Position numbers and translations under genes: made by a program. A DNA stretch of 64,000 nt from the NCBI GenBank assembly GCA_016716835.1, contig JADJUW010000001.1:3190001-3254000 (forward strand). The letters are read 5' to 3'. Numbering within the stretch: the first letter of the stretch is position 1; each line of letters opens with the position of its first letter. The notes below the pieces were generated by a model that was given only the letters and a program-made list of their open reading frames with translations, was not told where the DNA came from and made no database searches. This DNA is from Myxococcales bacterium. Lineage in GTDB: Bacteria > Myxococcota_A > Polyangia > Haliangiales > Haliangiaceae. This document shows positions 1 to 10,138 of the stretch, piece after piece.

Positions 1-1420
1 ATGTTCCCGTCAGCTGGATGTATGAAAATAGCGAGCGGTCTAGCTGCCCAGTCGCCATGTTCCTAGCCTTAGCGCTCTTATCCAATCTCGCGCCGCCAAG
101 CTCGAGCACGAGCTGTTTAGGTCGTAGCGTTACCCGGACTCTTGCCTCAAGGTGGTGGCCAATAAAACGGCTGGTGTCGCCTAGCACGTCGATTAGGCCG
201 GCCCCGACCCACACATCGCTCGCCGATGCCAGCCACACCGCGCGATAGGCGATCAGGCCATCGACGCGCTTGCTTGGCGTGACTTCGACCCGAGCGCCAG
301 GGGCGACTATGTTGGAGCGAGCGATCGGACCCCATAGCCCGGTCGGGCCAAAATCAAACCGACGCGCGCCAAATAGCGGATCAAAGCGGTTGTTGCGATT
401 GTCGTCGCGATCGCGATCGCCGCTGGCGTAGTCGAACTGCAAGGCGCCGCGTGGGTGCCATGACGTCGTTAGCGTGTAGCCTGCCGTGGCATGCAACGCC
501 ATGGCGCGGTGTCGTAGCGACGTCACGTCGTCGTCGTCAGCCGTTTCGTGTGAACGCCCGAATTGGCCGATCACCTCAATCTGGCCATCTGGCATGCCGA
601 TCGCTGGCGGCAGCAGAATACGCGCCCCTGGCATAAGCAGGCGGCGATTCGCGGTCGGCATATCTTGGCCATCGCCATCTCGTTCGATGTAGCCGAGCAA
701 ATAAGCCTCACCGCCCGGCGTGCCGTCGCCGGCCGGGCGGCTGTAGACGGCGCCTGCGAGCAATGCTCGAGTTGCCTCGCGGTCGAGTTCAAATTTGTTG
801 TCCGCCAGCAAGAAGGCATCGCGGGGGCGGCGTACCACCGGCATTACCGCAAACAAGCGCACCGCGGCGTCGCCCCGGTTGGTCCGCCAAGACGCGTCGA
901 TGCCGGTAAAGCCATTGATCGTATTTCGATACTCGCTGCGCGCAAGCACGCGGCGGCTGCCGAGATCCATGGTCATGCGCCCCGCCTTTACGATCAGGGC
1001 GTCGTTGCTAGAGAACAAGCCCTTGCCGCGCCAGGCGACGAAAGCTTGCAGCGGCTCGAACACATTTACGTGGGTGGTATTTCGTGGCGTGTCCTCCGTT
1101 GCGTAAAGCCGAGAATCGGCGAGCTCAAGCGTCGCTGCAAATGCGCGGTGACGAAACTCGACCCGCGCCAAGGTCCGCATCGAATAACCCGTGCTGCTGC
1201 CGAAGACGTTGTTATGGAAATCGCCCGAGACGTCCTCAACGCGCGATCGGTGTTCGAGATGCCACGAGAACATCGGCGTCGCCGCTGCGGTCGGCGTCGG
1301 CTTGGGCTGCGCGGTTGCGCCGCCCCAAAAGCTGCAAAGCGCACCAGCCACAAGCCACGCAAAATGCCGCGACATTTGCCGCCGCGCAGGGCGTCCGAGG
1401 TGAGACAAGTAGGAGGTCAT
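1..1420 (-). CDS. Alginate-export family outer-membrane barrel (partial, C-terminus off the window)
   Basis: Reading the reverse strand from the ATG at 1420 gives about 473 uninterrupted codons that run off the window's first base, so the C-terminus is missing. An internal ATG at 1375 directly precedes a hydrophobic signal peptide (FAWLVAGALCSFWGGATA) and is an equally likely start. The mature part alternates amphipathic beta strands with Asp/Asn/Gly turns, as in an outer-membrane barrel. The segment NNRFDPLFGARRFDFGPTG and the Asp-rich stretch before it (GDRDRDDN) are typical of the alginate-export/AlgE-like porin family. Such proteins export or take up polysaccharides or other hydrophilic molecules; the substrate cannot be read here. 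It is divergent from the dehydrogenase operon across a 196-bp gap with AT-rich stretches. Confidence 0.8.
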   Translation of the reverse strand, partial: MTSYLSHLGRPARRQMSRHFAWLVAGALCSFWGGATAQPKPTPTAAATPMFSWHLEHRSRVEDVSGDFHNNVFGSSTGYSMRTLARVEFRHRAFAATLELADSRLYATEDTPRNTTHVNVFEPLQAFVAWRGKGLFSSNDALIVKAGRMTMDLGSRRVLARSEYRNTINGFTGIDASWRTNRGDAAVRLFAVMPVVRRPRDAFLLADNKFELDREATRALLAGAVYSRPAGDGTPGGEAYLLGYIERDGDGQDMPTANRRLLMPGARILLPPAIGMPDGQIEVIGQFGRSHETADDDDVTSLRHRAMALHATAGYTLTTSWHPRGALQFDYASGDRDRDDNRNNRFDPLFGARRFDFGPTGLWGPIARSNIVAPGARVEVTPSKRVDGLIAYRAVWLASASDVWVGAGLIDVLGDTSRFIGHHLEARVRVTLRPKQLVLELGGARLDKSAKARNMATGQLDRSLFSYIQLTGT

Positions 1421-1616
1421 CGGACGGTTGTAACGCGAGCGACGAAACACCGCCAGCTCGTAACAAAAATGTAATAGTAGCAAGCGCTTACGAATCGCAA
1501 CGGTGTCGAAGCGGCCAACCCGCGCGCGACCGCCGCACACTGCCATGAATTAAACTCAACGGTAACCCGATTGGCATCCTTGACTCGCCGCAGGGCTACC
1601 AGTAAACCGGCTGCCA

Positions 1617-2759
1617 ATGGTAGCCACCAAAACGCTTAGCGGGGACTCTCAGCGTTCGCCTATCGACGGCGAAGAACTGCGCCGCGTCTTAGACGACAAC
1701 GGCAACGTGCTCCCGGGGGTCACCGTGCCCAAGGTGGCGCCCGAGACCCTCAAAAAAATCTTCGACACGATGCTCATGGTGCGGGTGCTCGACGACCGCA
1801 TGATGCGCATCCAACGCCAAGGCAAGCTCGGCTTCTACATGAAGTCGCTCGGCGAAGAGGCGACGCACTTTGCGGTCGCGGCGCTGCGCCCCAGCGATTG
1901 GGTATTTCCGAGTTATCGCGAGCAGGGCGCGTGGTTTTACCGCGGCTACACGCTCGACATGTTTTTGAACCAACTCTTTGGCAACGTGCAAGACCCAATC
2001 AAGGGTCGGCAAATGCCGGTACACCACTCGGCTAATTGGCTCAACCTAGTCAGCGTCAGCTCACCGGTTGGCACGCAAATTCCACAAGCCGCGGGTGTGG
2101 CGCACGCCGCCAAGTTGCAAGGCAAGGACGACGTCGCGGTCGCTTACTTCGGCGAGGGCACGTCTTCCACCGGCGAGTTTCACGTCGCGCTCAACTTTGC
2201 GGCGGCTTACAAATCGCCGGCGATCTTCATCTGCCGCAACAACGGCTGGGCGATTTCGGTGCCGAGCAGCACGCAGACCGCCGCCAAGACCTATGCCAGC
2301 AAGGGCGTCGGCTACGGCATGCCGGGCATTCGCGTCGATGGCAACGACATCCTCGCCATCCTGCAAGTCATGAACGAGGCCACCGCGCGCGCGCGCGCCG
2401 GCGAGGGCCCAACGCTGATCGAAATGCTCACCTACCGCGTCGAAGGCCACTCGAGCTCAGACGACCCGTCGGTGTATCGCGATCCAAACGAGCCCGCGCC
2501 GTGGATCAAACGCGATCCGCTTAACCGGCTGCGCAACTATATGAAGCTCGAAGGGCTGTGGAGCGAGGCGCACGAAAAAGCGCTGACCGAGCGCTACAAC
2601 ACCGAAATCACCGAGGCCATGGCGCGAGCCGAAGCGCTGCCGCCGCCCGATCTCGATACCCTGTTTGAAGATGTCTACGAAGAAATGCCATGGCATTTGC
2701 GCGAGCAAAAAGAATGGCTGATGGCGCAGGGCCGCACTAAATCGCCGCATCAACATTAA
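1617..2759 (+). CDS. bkdA: 2-oxoacid dehydrogenase E1 alpha subunit (branched-chain type)
   Basis: A 380-residue thiamine-diphosphate-binding E1 alpha subunit. E1 decarboxylates a 2-oxoacid and passes the acyl group to the lipoyl arm of E2. The ThDP/Mg motif begins at GEGTSSTGEFHVALNFAA and ends at CRNNGWAIS. The loop HSSSDDPSVYRDP resembles the branched-chain enzyme (HSTSDD-type) more than pyruvate dehydrogenase (HSMSDP-type). It is the first gene of a tight operon: E1 beta follows after 27 bp, then E2 and a second E1 alpha. In myxobacteria branched-chain dehydrogenase makes primers for iso-branched fatty acids. Substrate choice is an inference; pyruvate or a broad 2-oxoacid range is not excluded. 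No strong ribosome-binding site is visible before the ATG. Confidence 0.88.
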   Translation: MVATKTLSGDSQRSPIDGEELRRVLDDNGNVLPGVTVPKVAPETLKKIFDTMLMVRVLDDRMMRIQRQGKLGFYMKSLGEEATHFAVAALRPSDWVFPSYREQGAWFYRGYTLDMFLNQLFGNVQDPIKGRQMPVHHSANWLNLVSVSSPVGTQIPQAAGVAHAAKLQGKDDVAVAYFGEGTSSTGEFHVALNFAAAYKSPAIFICRNNGWAISVPSSTQTAAKTYASKGVGYGMPGIRVDGNDILAILQVMNEATARARAGEGPTLIEMLTYRVEGHSSSDDPSVYRDPNEPAPWIKRDPLNRLRNYMKLEGLWSEAHEKALTERYNTEITEAMARAEALPPPDLDTLFEDVYEEMPWHLREQKEWLMAQGRTKSPHQH

Positions 2760-2786
2760 TTTTCGCGAGCACCTACGGAGATCACC

Positions 2787-3761
2787 ATGGCAACGATGAA
2801 TCTACTTGAAGCCGTTCGCGACGCGCTGCGAACGCAGATGAAGCTCGATCCCCGCGTCGTTATTCTTGGCGAAGACGTCGGCAAGTTTGGCGGCGTGTTT
2901 CGCGCCACTGCCGGGCTCTTTGACGAGTTCGGCGCCGACCGCGTCATCAATACGCCGCTCGCCGAAAACGGCATCATCGGCACCGCGATTGGCATGGCGC
3001 TGTACGGCCTGCGGCCGGTGCCGGAGATTCAATTTTCCGATTTTATTTTTCCGGCCTTTGATCAGATCGTCAACGAGCTGGCGAAGTTTCGCTATCGCTC
3101 GGGCGGCCAGTATCCGTGCCCTGTCATCATCCGCACGCCGGTGGGCGGCGGCATTCGCGGCGGTCACTATCACAGCCAATCGCCCGAGGCTCTGTTTATT
3201 CACACGCCAGGCCTCAAGATCATCGCGCCGTCAAACCCATATGACGCTAAAGGCCTCCTGCTCGCGGCGATGCGGCAAAACGATCCGGTGCTGTTTATGG
3301 AGCCTAAGCGCATCTATCGCGCTTCCAAGGGCGAGGTGCCAGAAGGCGAATACACGCTGGAGATTGGCAAGGCGAACGTGGTCGCCGAGGGTAGCCAAGT
3401 CACGCTGCTCGCCTATAGCGGCATGGTTTCGATCGGCGAAGAAACCGTCAAGAAGGCCGCCGAAGCCGGCATTTCGGTGGAACTCGTCGACTTGCGCACG
3501 CTGATGCCATTCGACATCGACACCATCTTGGCGTCGGTGAAAAAAACTGGGCGCTGCGTCATCGTGCACGAAGCGCCGCGCACCTGCGGCTTTGGCGCCG
3601 AGCTCATCGCCAGCATCCAAGAGCGCGCGATGGAATATCTCGAGGCGCCGATCTTGCGCGTCACCGGGCTCGACACGCCGTTTCCGTATACGCTCGAACA
3701 CGAATACATGCCCAACGCCGACCGCGTGCTGACCGCGATCCGCAAGACCCTGGAGTGGTGA
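2787..3761 (+). CDS. bkdB: 2-oxoacid dehydrogenase E1 beta subunit (branched-chain type)
   Basis: A 324-residue E1 beta subunit, full length for the family. The N-terminal Pyr domain carries VILGEDVGKFGGVFRATAGL and the conserved PLAENGIIGTAIGMALYGLRP; the C-terminal transketolase-like domain carries VDLRTLMPFD and VHEAPRTCGFGAEL. It forms the alpha2beta2 heterotetramer with the upstream E1 alpha. An AGGAG-like site (ACGGAG) lies before the ATG. The next gene (E2) starts 3 bp after this stop, which suggests translational coupling. The frame is intact, unlike E2 and E3 of the same complex. Confidence 0.9.
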   Translation: MATMNLLEAVRDALRTQMKLDPRVVILGEDVGKFGGVFRATAGLFDEFGADRVINTPLAENGIIGTAIGMALYGLRPVPEIQFSDFIFPAFDQIVNELAKFRYRSGGQYPCPVIIRTPVGGGIRGGHYHSQSPEALFIHTPGLKIIAPSNPYDAKGLLLAAMRQNDPVLFMEPKRIYRASKGEVPEGEYTLEIGKANVVAEGSQVTLLAYSGMVSIGEETVKKAAEAGISVELVDLRTLMPFDIDTILASVKKTGRCVIVHEAPRTCGFGAELIASIQERAMEYLEAPILRVTGLDTPFPYTLEHEYMPNADRVLTAIRKTLEW

Positions 3762-3764
3762 GCT

Positions 3765-5017
<1,253 letters not shown>

Positions 5018-5029
5018 GGAGCGCCCGTC

Positions 5030-6181
5030 ATGGCCGACGCCGTGCAAGAGCTCGCACCCGACGCGACCATGGTCGGCGCCTTCGCCTACTTTAATGGCGA
5101 CGCCGACGCCAAGGCGCGCGGCCTATTTAGCATCTTGGGCGAGGACGGCACCGCCGACGCCAACGACGTCGCGCATTTCGATCGCGACCAACTGCGCGCG
5201 CTCTTTGACGGCATGCTTCGCATACGCGTTATGGACGCACGGCTCATCGCGTTGCAACGCCAAGGCCGCATCGGCTTTTACGGCGAGGCCGTGGGGCAAG
5301 AGGCCGCCATCGTCGGCTCTGCGGCGGCCACCGAGCCGCACGACTGGATCGTGCCGGCGCTGCGCGAGGCGGGGGTTGGCCTGCAACGCGGCATGACGCT
5401 CGATAGCTACATCGCGCAAATTTACGGCAACGGCGAGGATGTAACTAAGGGCCGCCAGATGCCGTGTCATCCCTGCGATCGGGCGCATAACTATGTTGTG
5501 ATGTCGTCGTGCATCGCGACCCAGCTGCCGCACGCCGTGGGCATCGCGATGGCGATGAAGCTAAAGGGCGACCTGGGCAAGGTGGCCGTCGGCTATATCG
5601 GCGACGGCGGCACCAGCGAGGGCGACTTTCACGCGGCGATGAATTTTGCCGCGGTGTTCAAGGTGCCTGCGGTCATCATCTGCCAAAACAATCAATGGGC
5701 GATCTCGACGCCCGGCAACGAACAAACCGCGGCCGACACCATCGCGCTTAAGGGCCTTGGCTACGGCATCGAGTCGCTGCGCGCCGATGGCAACGACGTG
5801 CTCGCGGTGCACGATATTTGCAAATACGCCTTCGATAAGGCACGCGCCGGCGAGGGCCCAACCTTCATCGAACTGCTCACCTATCGCGTCAGCGCGCACT
5901 CCTCGAGCGACGACCCAACCCGCTATCGCGATGAGTCCGTCACCGACATGTGGCGTCGCCAGCGGGATCCGCTGGCGCGCATGCAGACGTTTCTCGAAGC
6001 GCGCGGCTACCTCGCGCCCGGCGAGGCCGCAGTGCTCGCCGCCACCGTCGAGCAAGAGGTGCGCGACGCCATCGCCCGCCAAGAGGCCGCGCCCGCCGCG
6101 CCGCCGGCCTCATCGATTATCGACGACGTCTTCGAGACGCCGACGTGGTTGCTCTTCGAGCAAGCCGCCGCCCTAAAATAG
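5030..6181 (+). CDS. Second 2-oxoacid dehydrogenase E1 alpha-type subunit
   Basis: A 383-residue paralogue of the first gene of this operon, 12 bp after E2. It keeps the ThDP motif (GDGGTSEGDFHAAMNFAA to CQNNQWAIS) and the phosphorylation-loop-like HSSSDDPTRYRDE. Its N-terminus is different and slightly longer. The usual genetic unit has one E1 alpha and one E1 beta; here two alphas share one beta and one E2. The products may give alternative heterotetramers with different substrate preference, or one may be a regulatory or decaying copy. All ThDP-ligand residues I can see are present, so an active enzyme is the simplest reading. Its 3' end faces the lipoprotein gene only 7 bp away. Confidence 0.85.
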   Translation: MADAVQELAPDATMVGAFAYFNGDADAKARGLFSILGEDGTADANDVAHFDRDQLRALFDGMLRIRVMDARLIALQRQGRIGFYGEAVGQEAAIVGSAAATEPHDWIVPALREAGVGLQRGMTLDSYIAQIYGNGEDVTKGRQMPCHPCDRAHNYVVMSSCIATQLPHAVGIAMAMKLKGDLGKVAVGYIGDGGTSEGDFHAAMNFAAVFKVPAVIICQNNQWAISTPGNEQTAADTIALKGLGYGIESLRADGNDVLAVHDICKYAFDKARAGEGPTFIELLTYRVSAHSSSDDPTRYRDESVTDMWRRQRDPLARMQTFLEARGYLAPGEAAVLAATVEQEVRDAIARQEAAPAAPPASSIIDDVFETPTWLLFEQAAALK

Positions 6182-6187
6182 TGCGGG

Positions 6188-7523
6188 CTATTGCAGCGGC
6201 AGCGCCGCGGTTGAATAGTTGGAGACGACGACGCTCGCGGGGTCTAGCGTGAGGCTGTTTGTGTTGATGCGGAAAAAGCCAAGGCCGCCGCCGCCGCCGC
6301 CGCGCAAGATGTTCAGGCTGCCACCAGTTGTGCCCGAGGTGCCCGCGGTCGCAGGGTAGAAGTTGTTGCCATTGCGGGAGCTGCCAAGGCCACCGAAAGC
6401 AAATCCGACCGGTGCCGTCAGCGGCCCGAGGGCGTCCGGGCCGTCTTCTCCATCCGTGGGCACCCCGCTTACCGTGCCGCCACCACCGCCACCATTGGCG
6501 TAGACACGACCATCAAACTCGACCACATTGGCTTCAACAATCAAGGTGCCGCCGCTGCCGCCGCCGCCGCCTGGCTCATTGTCGCTCGCGCCTTCGCCGC
6601 CACCACCGCCAAATGAAAAGCTGCCGGAGATTGAGATTTGATAACGCGCGGACAGCTGGAGCGCACCACCGGGCGGCCCGCCGCGGTTCGCCAGGATGCC
6701 GTTAACTTGCAGGCCGGGACCCCCACCCGAGCCTGTCTTCGGCCCAGCAAACGGCGTAGCGCAGGTGCCCCCACCAAGGGCGGTTTCAGCGCCCTTGGCG
6801 CCAACGGTGGCAGCGCCCGCGCCGCCGCCGCCACTCCCATCGTCGCTGCCTCCCGATGCACAAAGTCCGGAACTGACCACGCCTGAGCCGTTGAGCGATC
6901 CGGTAAACTGCGCGCGCACCGAATCCAGCGTCATCGTTGAAAGCGACACCAATGCCAACGGTTGATTGCCATCTGCGGAGATCTCGCAATCGGTTAGTGA
7001 GAGCGAGCTGAACGAAAATACCGACAAGCCGCTAATGGAATGAAACCCGATGCCGCTATCCAAGCCAGCGCCGGCGTTGCGAATCGTGACGGGAAGCCTG
7101 GGTAATTTTTCCATCGCTAAAAAAGACTAGCTTATCGCCGCCACAACTCGTCACCAGTGCCCCGATGCCCGCGGGAATACCGGCTTCGACGTCGTTGGAC
7201 AAGATCGGCTGTAAGCAGTGGGGTGATGGCGTGTCACCGCAAGCGATGGCACAGTCAATCGTTGGGCCTGGCGCGTTTCCGTTGCACGTGAGCAGCTGCG
7301 TGTCGTCGGCGCTGCACGCAGGGGAACAACCAGGGCCATCCGTGGGCGAGTCCGGTGGCGCATCTGGATTGCCGTCGCCTGGCGCATCATCGGGCGAATC
7401 CGGTTGCGCATCGGGCCCGCCATCGGGCGCCGCGTCCGGATCGAGGTCACTGGCTGACGGTGCGCGGTAGCAACTTGGCCCGCAACACAGCAAGATCACG
7501 ACGCATAGTCGTCCGAGAATCAC
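6188..7523 (-). pseudogene. Asp/Pro-linker, Gly-rich surface lipoprotein, frameshifted as sequenced
   Basis: The first frame (from 7523) has a signal peptide with a Cys-rich lipobox-like region (ILLCCGPSC), an Asp/Pro/Gly-rich spacer, then a small Cys domain ending ILSNDVEAGIP. The second frame (to 6188) has beta-strand repeats and long Gly runs, including GGALQLSARYQISISG and GGGGGSGGTLIVEAN. This N- to C-terminal order is that of a known myxobacterial family of large Gly-rich lipoproteins, so I read one gene of 444 residues with one surplus base in the T run 7106-7110 (A run on the coding strand). Removing it joins FFSDGK to LPRLPVTIRNAG. Function unknown; probably exported to the cell surface. 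A sequencing error is as likely as a real break. Confidence 0.7.
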
Positions 7524-7599
7524 CTGATAAGGTTACACCTTCTTGCTGATGGGCGTGGCGAAATCTGCTATCTCTGGCCCAACTTAAGCGGGAGAGACT

Positions 7600-9019
7600 A
7601 TGGCGGAACATCGATTTGACGCAGTTATCATTGGCGCTGGACCTGGTGGATATCCCACGGGTATTCGCCTCGGCCAACTCGGCGTTAAGGCCGCCGTCAT
7701 CGAGAAAGAATACTGGGGCGGCGTGTGCCTCAATGTGGGATGCATCCCGTCCAAGGCCGTGATCCACGCCGCCAAAACGTTTGAAAAAATCGGCCACGCG
7801 GACGACCTCGGCATCACGGTCGGCAAGCCGGTCATCGACATGAAAAAGATGCAGGCGTGGAAGGGGTGGCGTCGTCACTAAAATGAAAAACGGCGTGCAG
7901 CAGCTGCTCAAGGGCAACAAGTGCGACATGCTAAATGGCGACGCACGGTTTGTCAGCGCTGGGCCCGATGGCTTTCGCCTGGCGGTTAAGACCGCGAGCG
8001 GCGAAGACACGGTGATCGCGAAGAACGTGGTGATCGCCACCGGTTCGCGGCCAATGGAAATCCCCGGCTTCAAGGTCGATCAAAAACGCATCATCGATTC
8101 CACCGGCGCGCTGGCGCTAGAGGAAGTGCCAAAGCGCCTCATCGTCATCGGCGGCGGCTATATCGGCCTTGAGCTCGGCACGGTCTACGCCAAGCTCGGC
8201 AGCAAGGTAACCGTCGTCGAGGCGAGCGGCAGCTTGCTTGGCGCCATGGACAAAGACTGCGTCGCGGTAGTGGCGAAAAAACTCGCCAAGCTCGGCGTCG
8301 AGATTATGCTCGACGCCAAGGCCAAGGGCTGGGAAGACAAGGGCGACCGCGCCGTGCTCACCGTAGAACTCAAGGACGGCAAGAGCGCGACGATCGATGC
8401 CGATAAAATCTTGTTGTCCGTCGGCCGTCGCCCCAACAGCGAAAACCTCGGCCTCGAAGCCGTTGGCGTAAAGCTCGACGCGCGCGGTTACATCATCGCC
8501 GACGACCAACTGCGCACCAACGTGCCTAATATCTACGCCATCGGCGATGTCATCGGCGGCATGATGCTGGCGCACAAGGCGACCAAGGACGGCGAGGTGG
8601 TGGCCGAGGTCATCGCCGGACATCGCGCCGCGGTTGACGTGCGTACGATTCCTGCCGTGGTCTTCACCGATCCGGAAGTCGCCAGCGCCGGCCTTACCGA
8701 AGACGAAGCCAAGGCCAAGGGACTTACCGTTAAAGTCGGCAAGTTTCCGTTTGCGGCTTTGGGCCGCGCGGTGAGCGTCCACGACACCGACGGCTTTGCC
8801 AAGGTGATCTTAGATGCCAAGACGCAAGAAATCTTGGGCGTGCACATCGTCGGTAACGGCGCATCGGACCTCATCGCTGAGGGCACGCTCGCCATCGAAA
8901 TGGGCGCGGTGGCGCAAGACGTCAACCTCACCGTCCACGCGCACCCAACGCTGGCCGAGGCCATGCGCGAAGCCACCGCCGCCGCGCTCGGCGAGGCCGT
9001 GCACATTATTAATCGCTAG
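7600..9019 (+). pseudogene. lpdA: Dihydrolipoamide dehydrogenase (E3), frameshifted as sequenced
   Basis: A flavoprotein that reoxidises the dihydrolipoyl arm of 2-oxoacid dehydrogenases with NAD. The N-terminal part (7600-7881) has the FAD motif AVIIGAGPGGYPTGI and the redox-active disulfide GGVCLNVGCIPSK. The rest has the NAD motif VIGGGYIGLELG, the second FAD motif NIYAIGDVIGG and the catalytic His-Glu (HAHPTLAEAM). The frames part at the G run 7863-7866: as sequenced AWKGWRRH-stop; with one G fewer AWKGGVVTKMKNGV, which restores a 472-residue protein of normal length. As sequenced the two pieces could not make an active enzyme. It lies 1.4 kb downstream of the E1/E2 operon and most likely serves it. 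A repeat element starts 11 bp after the stop. Confidence 0.88.
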
Positions 9020-9030
9020 TGCCTCGGCAC

Positions 9031-9325
9031 AGACCGGCAGGCAGGCGCACGTGTCTTCCTGCTCGCAGATAGCGCGTGGACCGGCAGGTGGGCGCACGTA
9101 TCTTCCTGCTCGCAGATAGAGTGTGGACCGGCAGGTGGGCGCACGTATCTTCCTGCTCGCAGATAGAGTGTGGACCGGCAGGTGAGCGCACGTGTCTTCC
9201 TGCTCGCAGATAGCACTCCTCCGGGGCGCAGCGAGACGGCTGTGGTATCCACATCCGTCAGTGCCAAAAACACTGCCCTGCAATCTATGCTCGCGGAAGA
9301 AACGTGCGCCACCTGCCGGTAGGTC
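9031..9325. repeat. Dispersed inverted-arm element, copy A, with a 47-bp tandem array
   Basis: Four head-to-tail units start at 9031, 9078, 9125 and 9172, an exact 47-bp period. Each unit is arm sequence (ACCGGCAGGTGGGCGCACGT then TCTTCC) followed by TGCTCGCAGATAG. The last unit is also the left arm of a full element ending at 9325, whose right arm reads GGAAGAAACGTGCGCC then ACCTGCCGGTAGGTC. The core holds a short palindrome, TGTGGTATCCACA. Related copies lie at 44293-44451 and 63269-63419; the core here is reverse-complemented relative to both. It fills the 357-bp gap between the convergent lpdA and queC. Because 47 is not a multiple of 3, every frame runs through it, so the peptides it could encode are artefacts. 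A bidirectional terminator or a mobile repeat are both possible. Confidence 0.85.
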
Positions 9326-9376
9326 TATGCGTTGTGGAAGCGCCGCGGACGTTTTGACTTACTTGATCCGAAGGTG

Positions 9377-10075
9377 TTAGGCGTAGTGTGTCGGATCGGC
9401 GATGCCCGCGTCGGCAAAACCTTTGCGGCGGAGTTGGCAGGCGTCGCAGCGGCCGCAGGCGCCGCCGCCGGCGCCCGGATCGTAGCAGGAGTGGGTTTGG
9501 CCGTAGTCGACGCCGATCGCGAGACCGGCGCGGATGATGTCAGCCTTGGTCATGTCGATGAGCGGCGCGTGAATCTGTACGCCGCCGCTGCGGGTCGCGA
9601 CCTGAGCCAGCGCTTGGAACGCTTGTACGAACGCCGGGCGACAATCGGGATAGCCGCTGGCGTCGAGGACGTTTACGCCGAGGAAGATATCGCGCGCGCC
9701 AAGCGTTTCCGCCCATGCCAAGGCCAGCGAAAGGAGCACGGTATTGCGCGCAGGGACGTAGGTGCTCGGCACGTCGCCGGGCGCGCCAATGTCGACCATC
9801 GAGCGATCTTTGGGCACGCTCATGCTCGCGGTGGTCAGCGACGATACGGCAATGGGCGCCAGATCTAATTGCAAGACGCGGTGAGCCGCGGCCTTCCATG
9901 CAGTGGCAGCGCGCGCCGCGGCCTGGAGCTCAACCTCATGCAATTGTCCGTAGCGCACGGTGAGCGCGTGGCAGACAAAGCCGCGCTTCGTCGCCATCGC
10001 GAGCGCGGTGGTGGAGTCGAGGCCGCCCGAGAGCAGCACCACGGCGGGTTTGCCAACATCGTCTAAAGCGGCCAT
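9377..10075 (-). CDS. queC: 7-cyano-7-deazaguanine synthase QueC
   Basis: An ATP-dependent ligase that converts 7-carboxy-7-deazaguanine and ammonia to preQ0, the queuosine precursor. The PP-loop SGGLDSTTA is near the N-terminus, followed by VPARNTVLLSLA and GVNVLDASGYPDCRP. Zinc ligands are the four Cys of CYDP and the close cluster CGRCDAC near the C-terminus. I take the ATG at 10075 (232 residues); a TTG at 10111 would add 12 residues with no family match. No other queuosine gene is adjacent. It is convergent with lpdA across the tandem-repeat element. Confidence 0.92.
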   Translation of the reverse strand: MAALDDVGKPAVVLLSGGLDSTTALAMATKRGFVCHALTVRYGQLHEVELQAAARAATAWKAAAHRVLQLDLAPIAVSSLTTASMSVPKDRSMVDIGAPGDVPSTYVPARNTVLLSLALAWAETLGARDIFLGVNVLDASGYPDCRPAFVQAFQALAQVATRSGGVQIHAPLIDMTKADIIRAGLAIGVDYGQTHSCYDPGAGGGACGRCDACQLRRKGFADAGIADPTHYA

Positions 10076-10138
10076 CGGCGGGAACCTAGGGTATTTGGTG
10101 GCACCTGTCAAAACGAGGGCGGCGCATTCCAGCGCGGC

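Noticed and set aside
563..1474. A 303-codon forward frame opposite the alginate-export gene
   Set aside because: Its product is Arg/His/Ala-rich with no family; the reverse strand encodes a coherent outer-membrane barrel over the same span.
8810..9312. Reverse-strand reading frames over the 47-bp array, with repeated SASRK and CEQEDTCAHLP-type peptides
   Set aside because: The period is not a multiple of three, so all frames stay open by repetition; no start signal, no family, and the same DNA is an inverted-arm element elsewhere.
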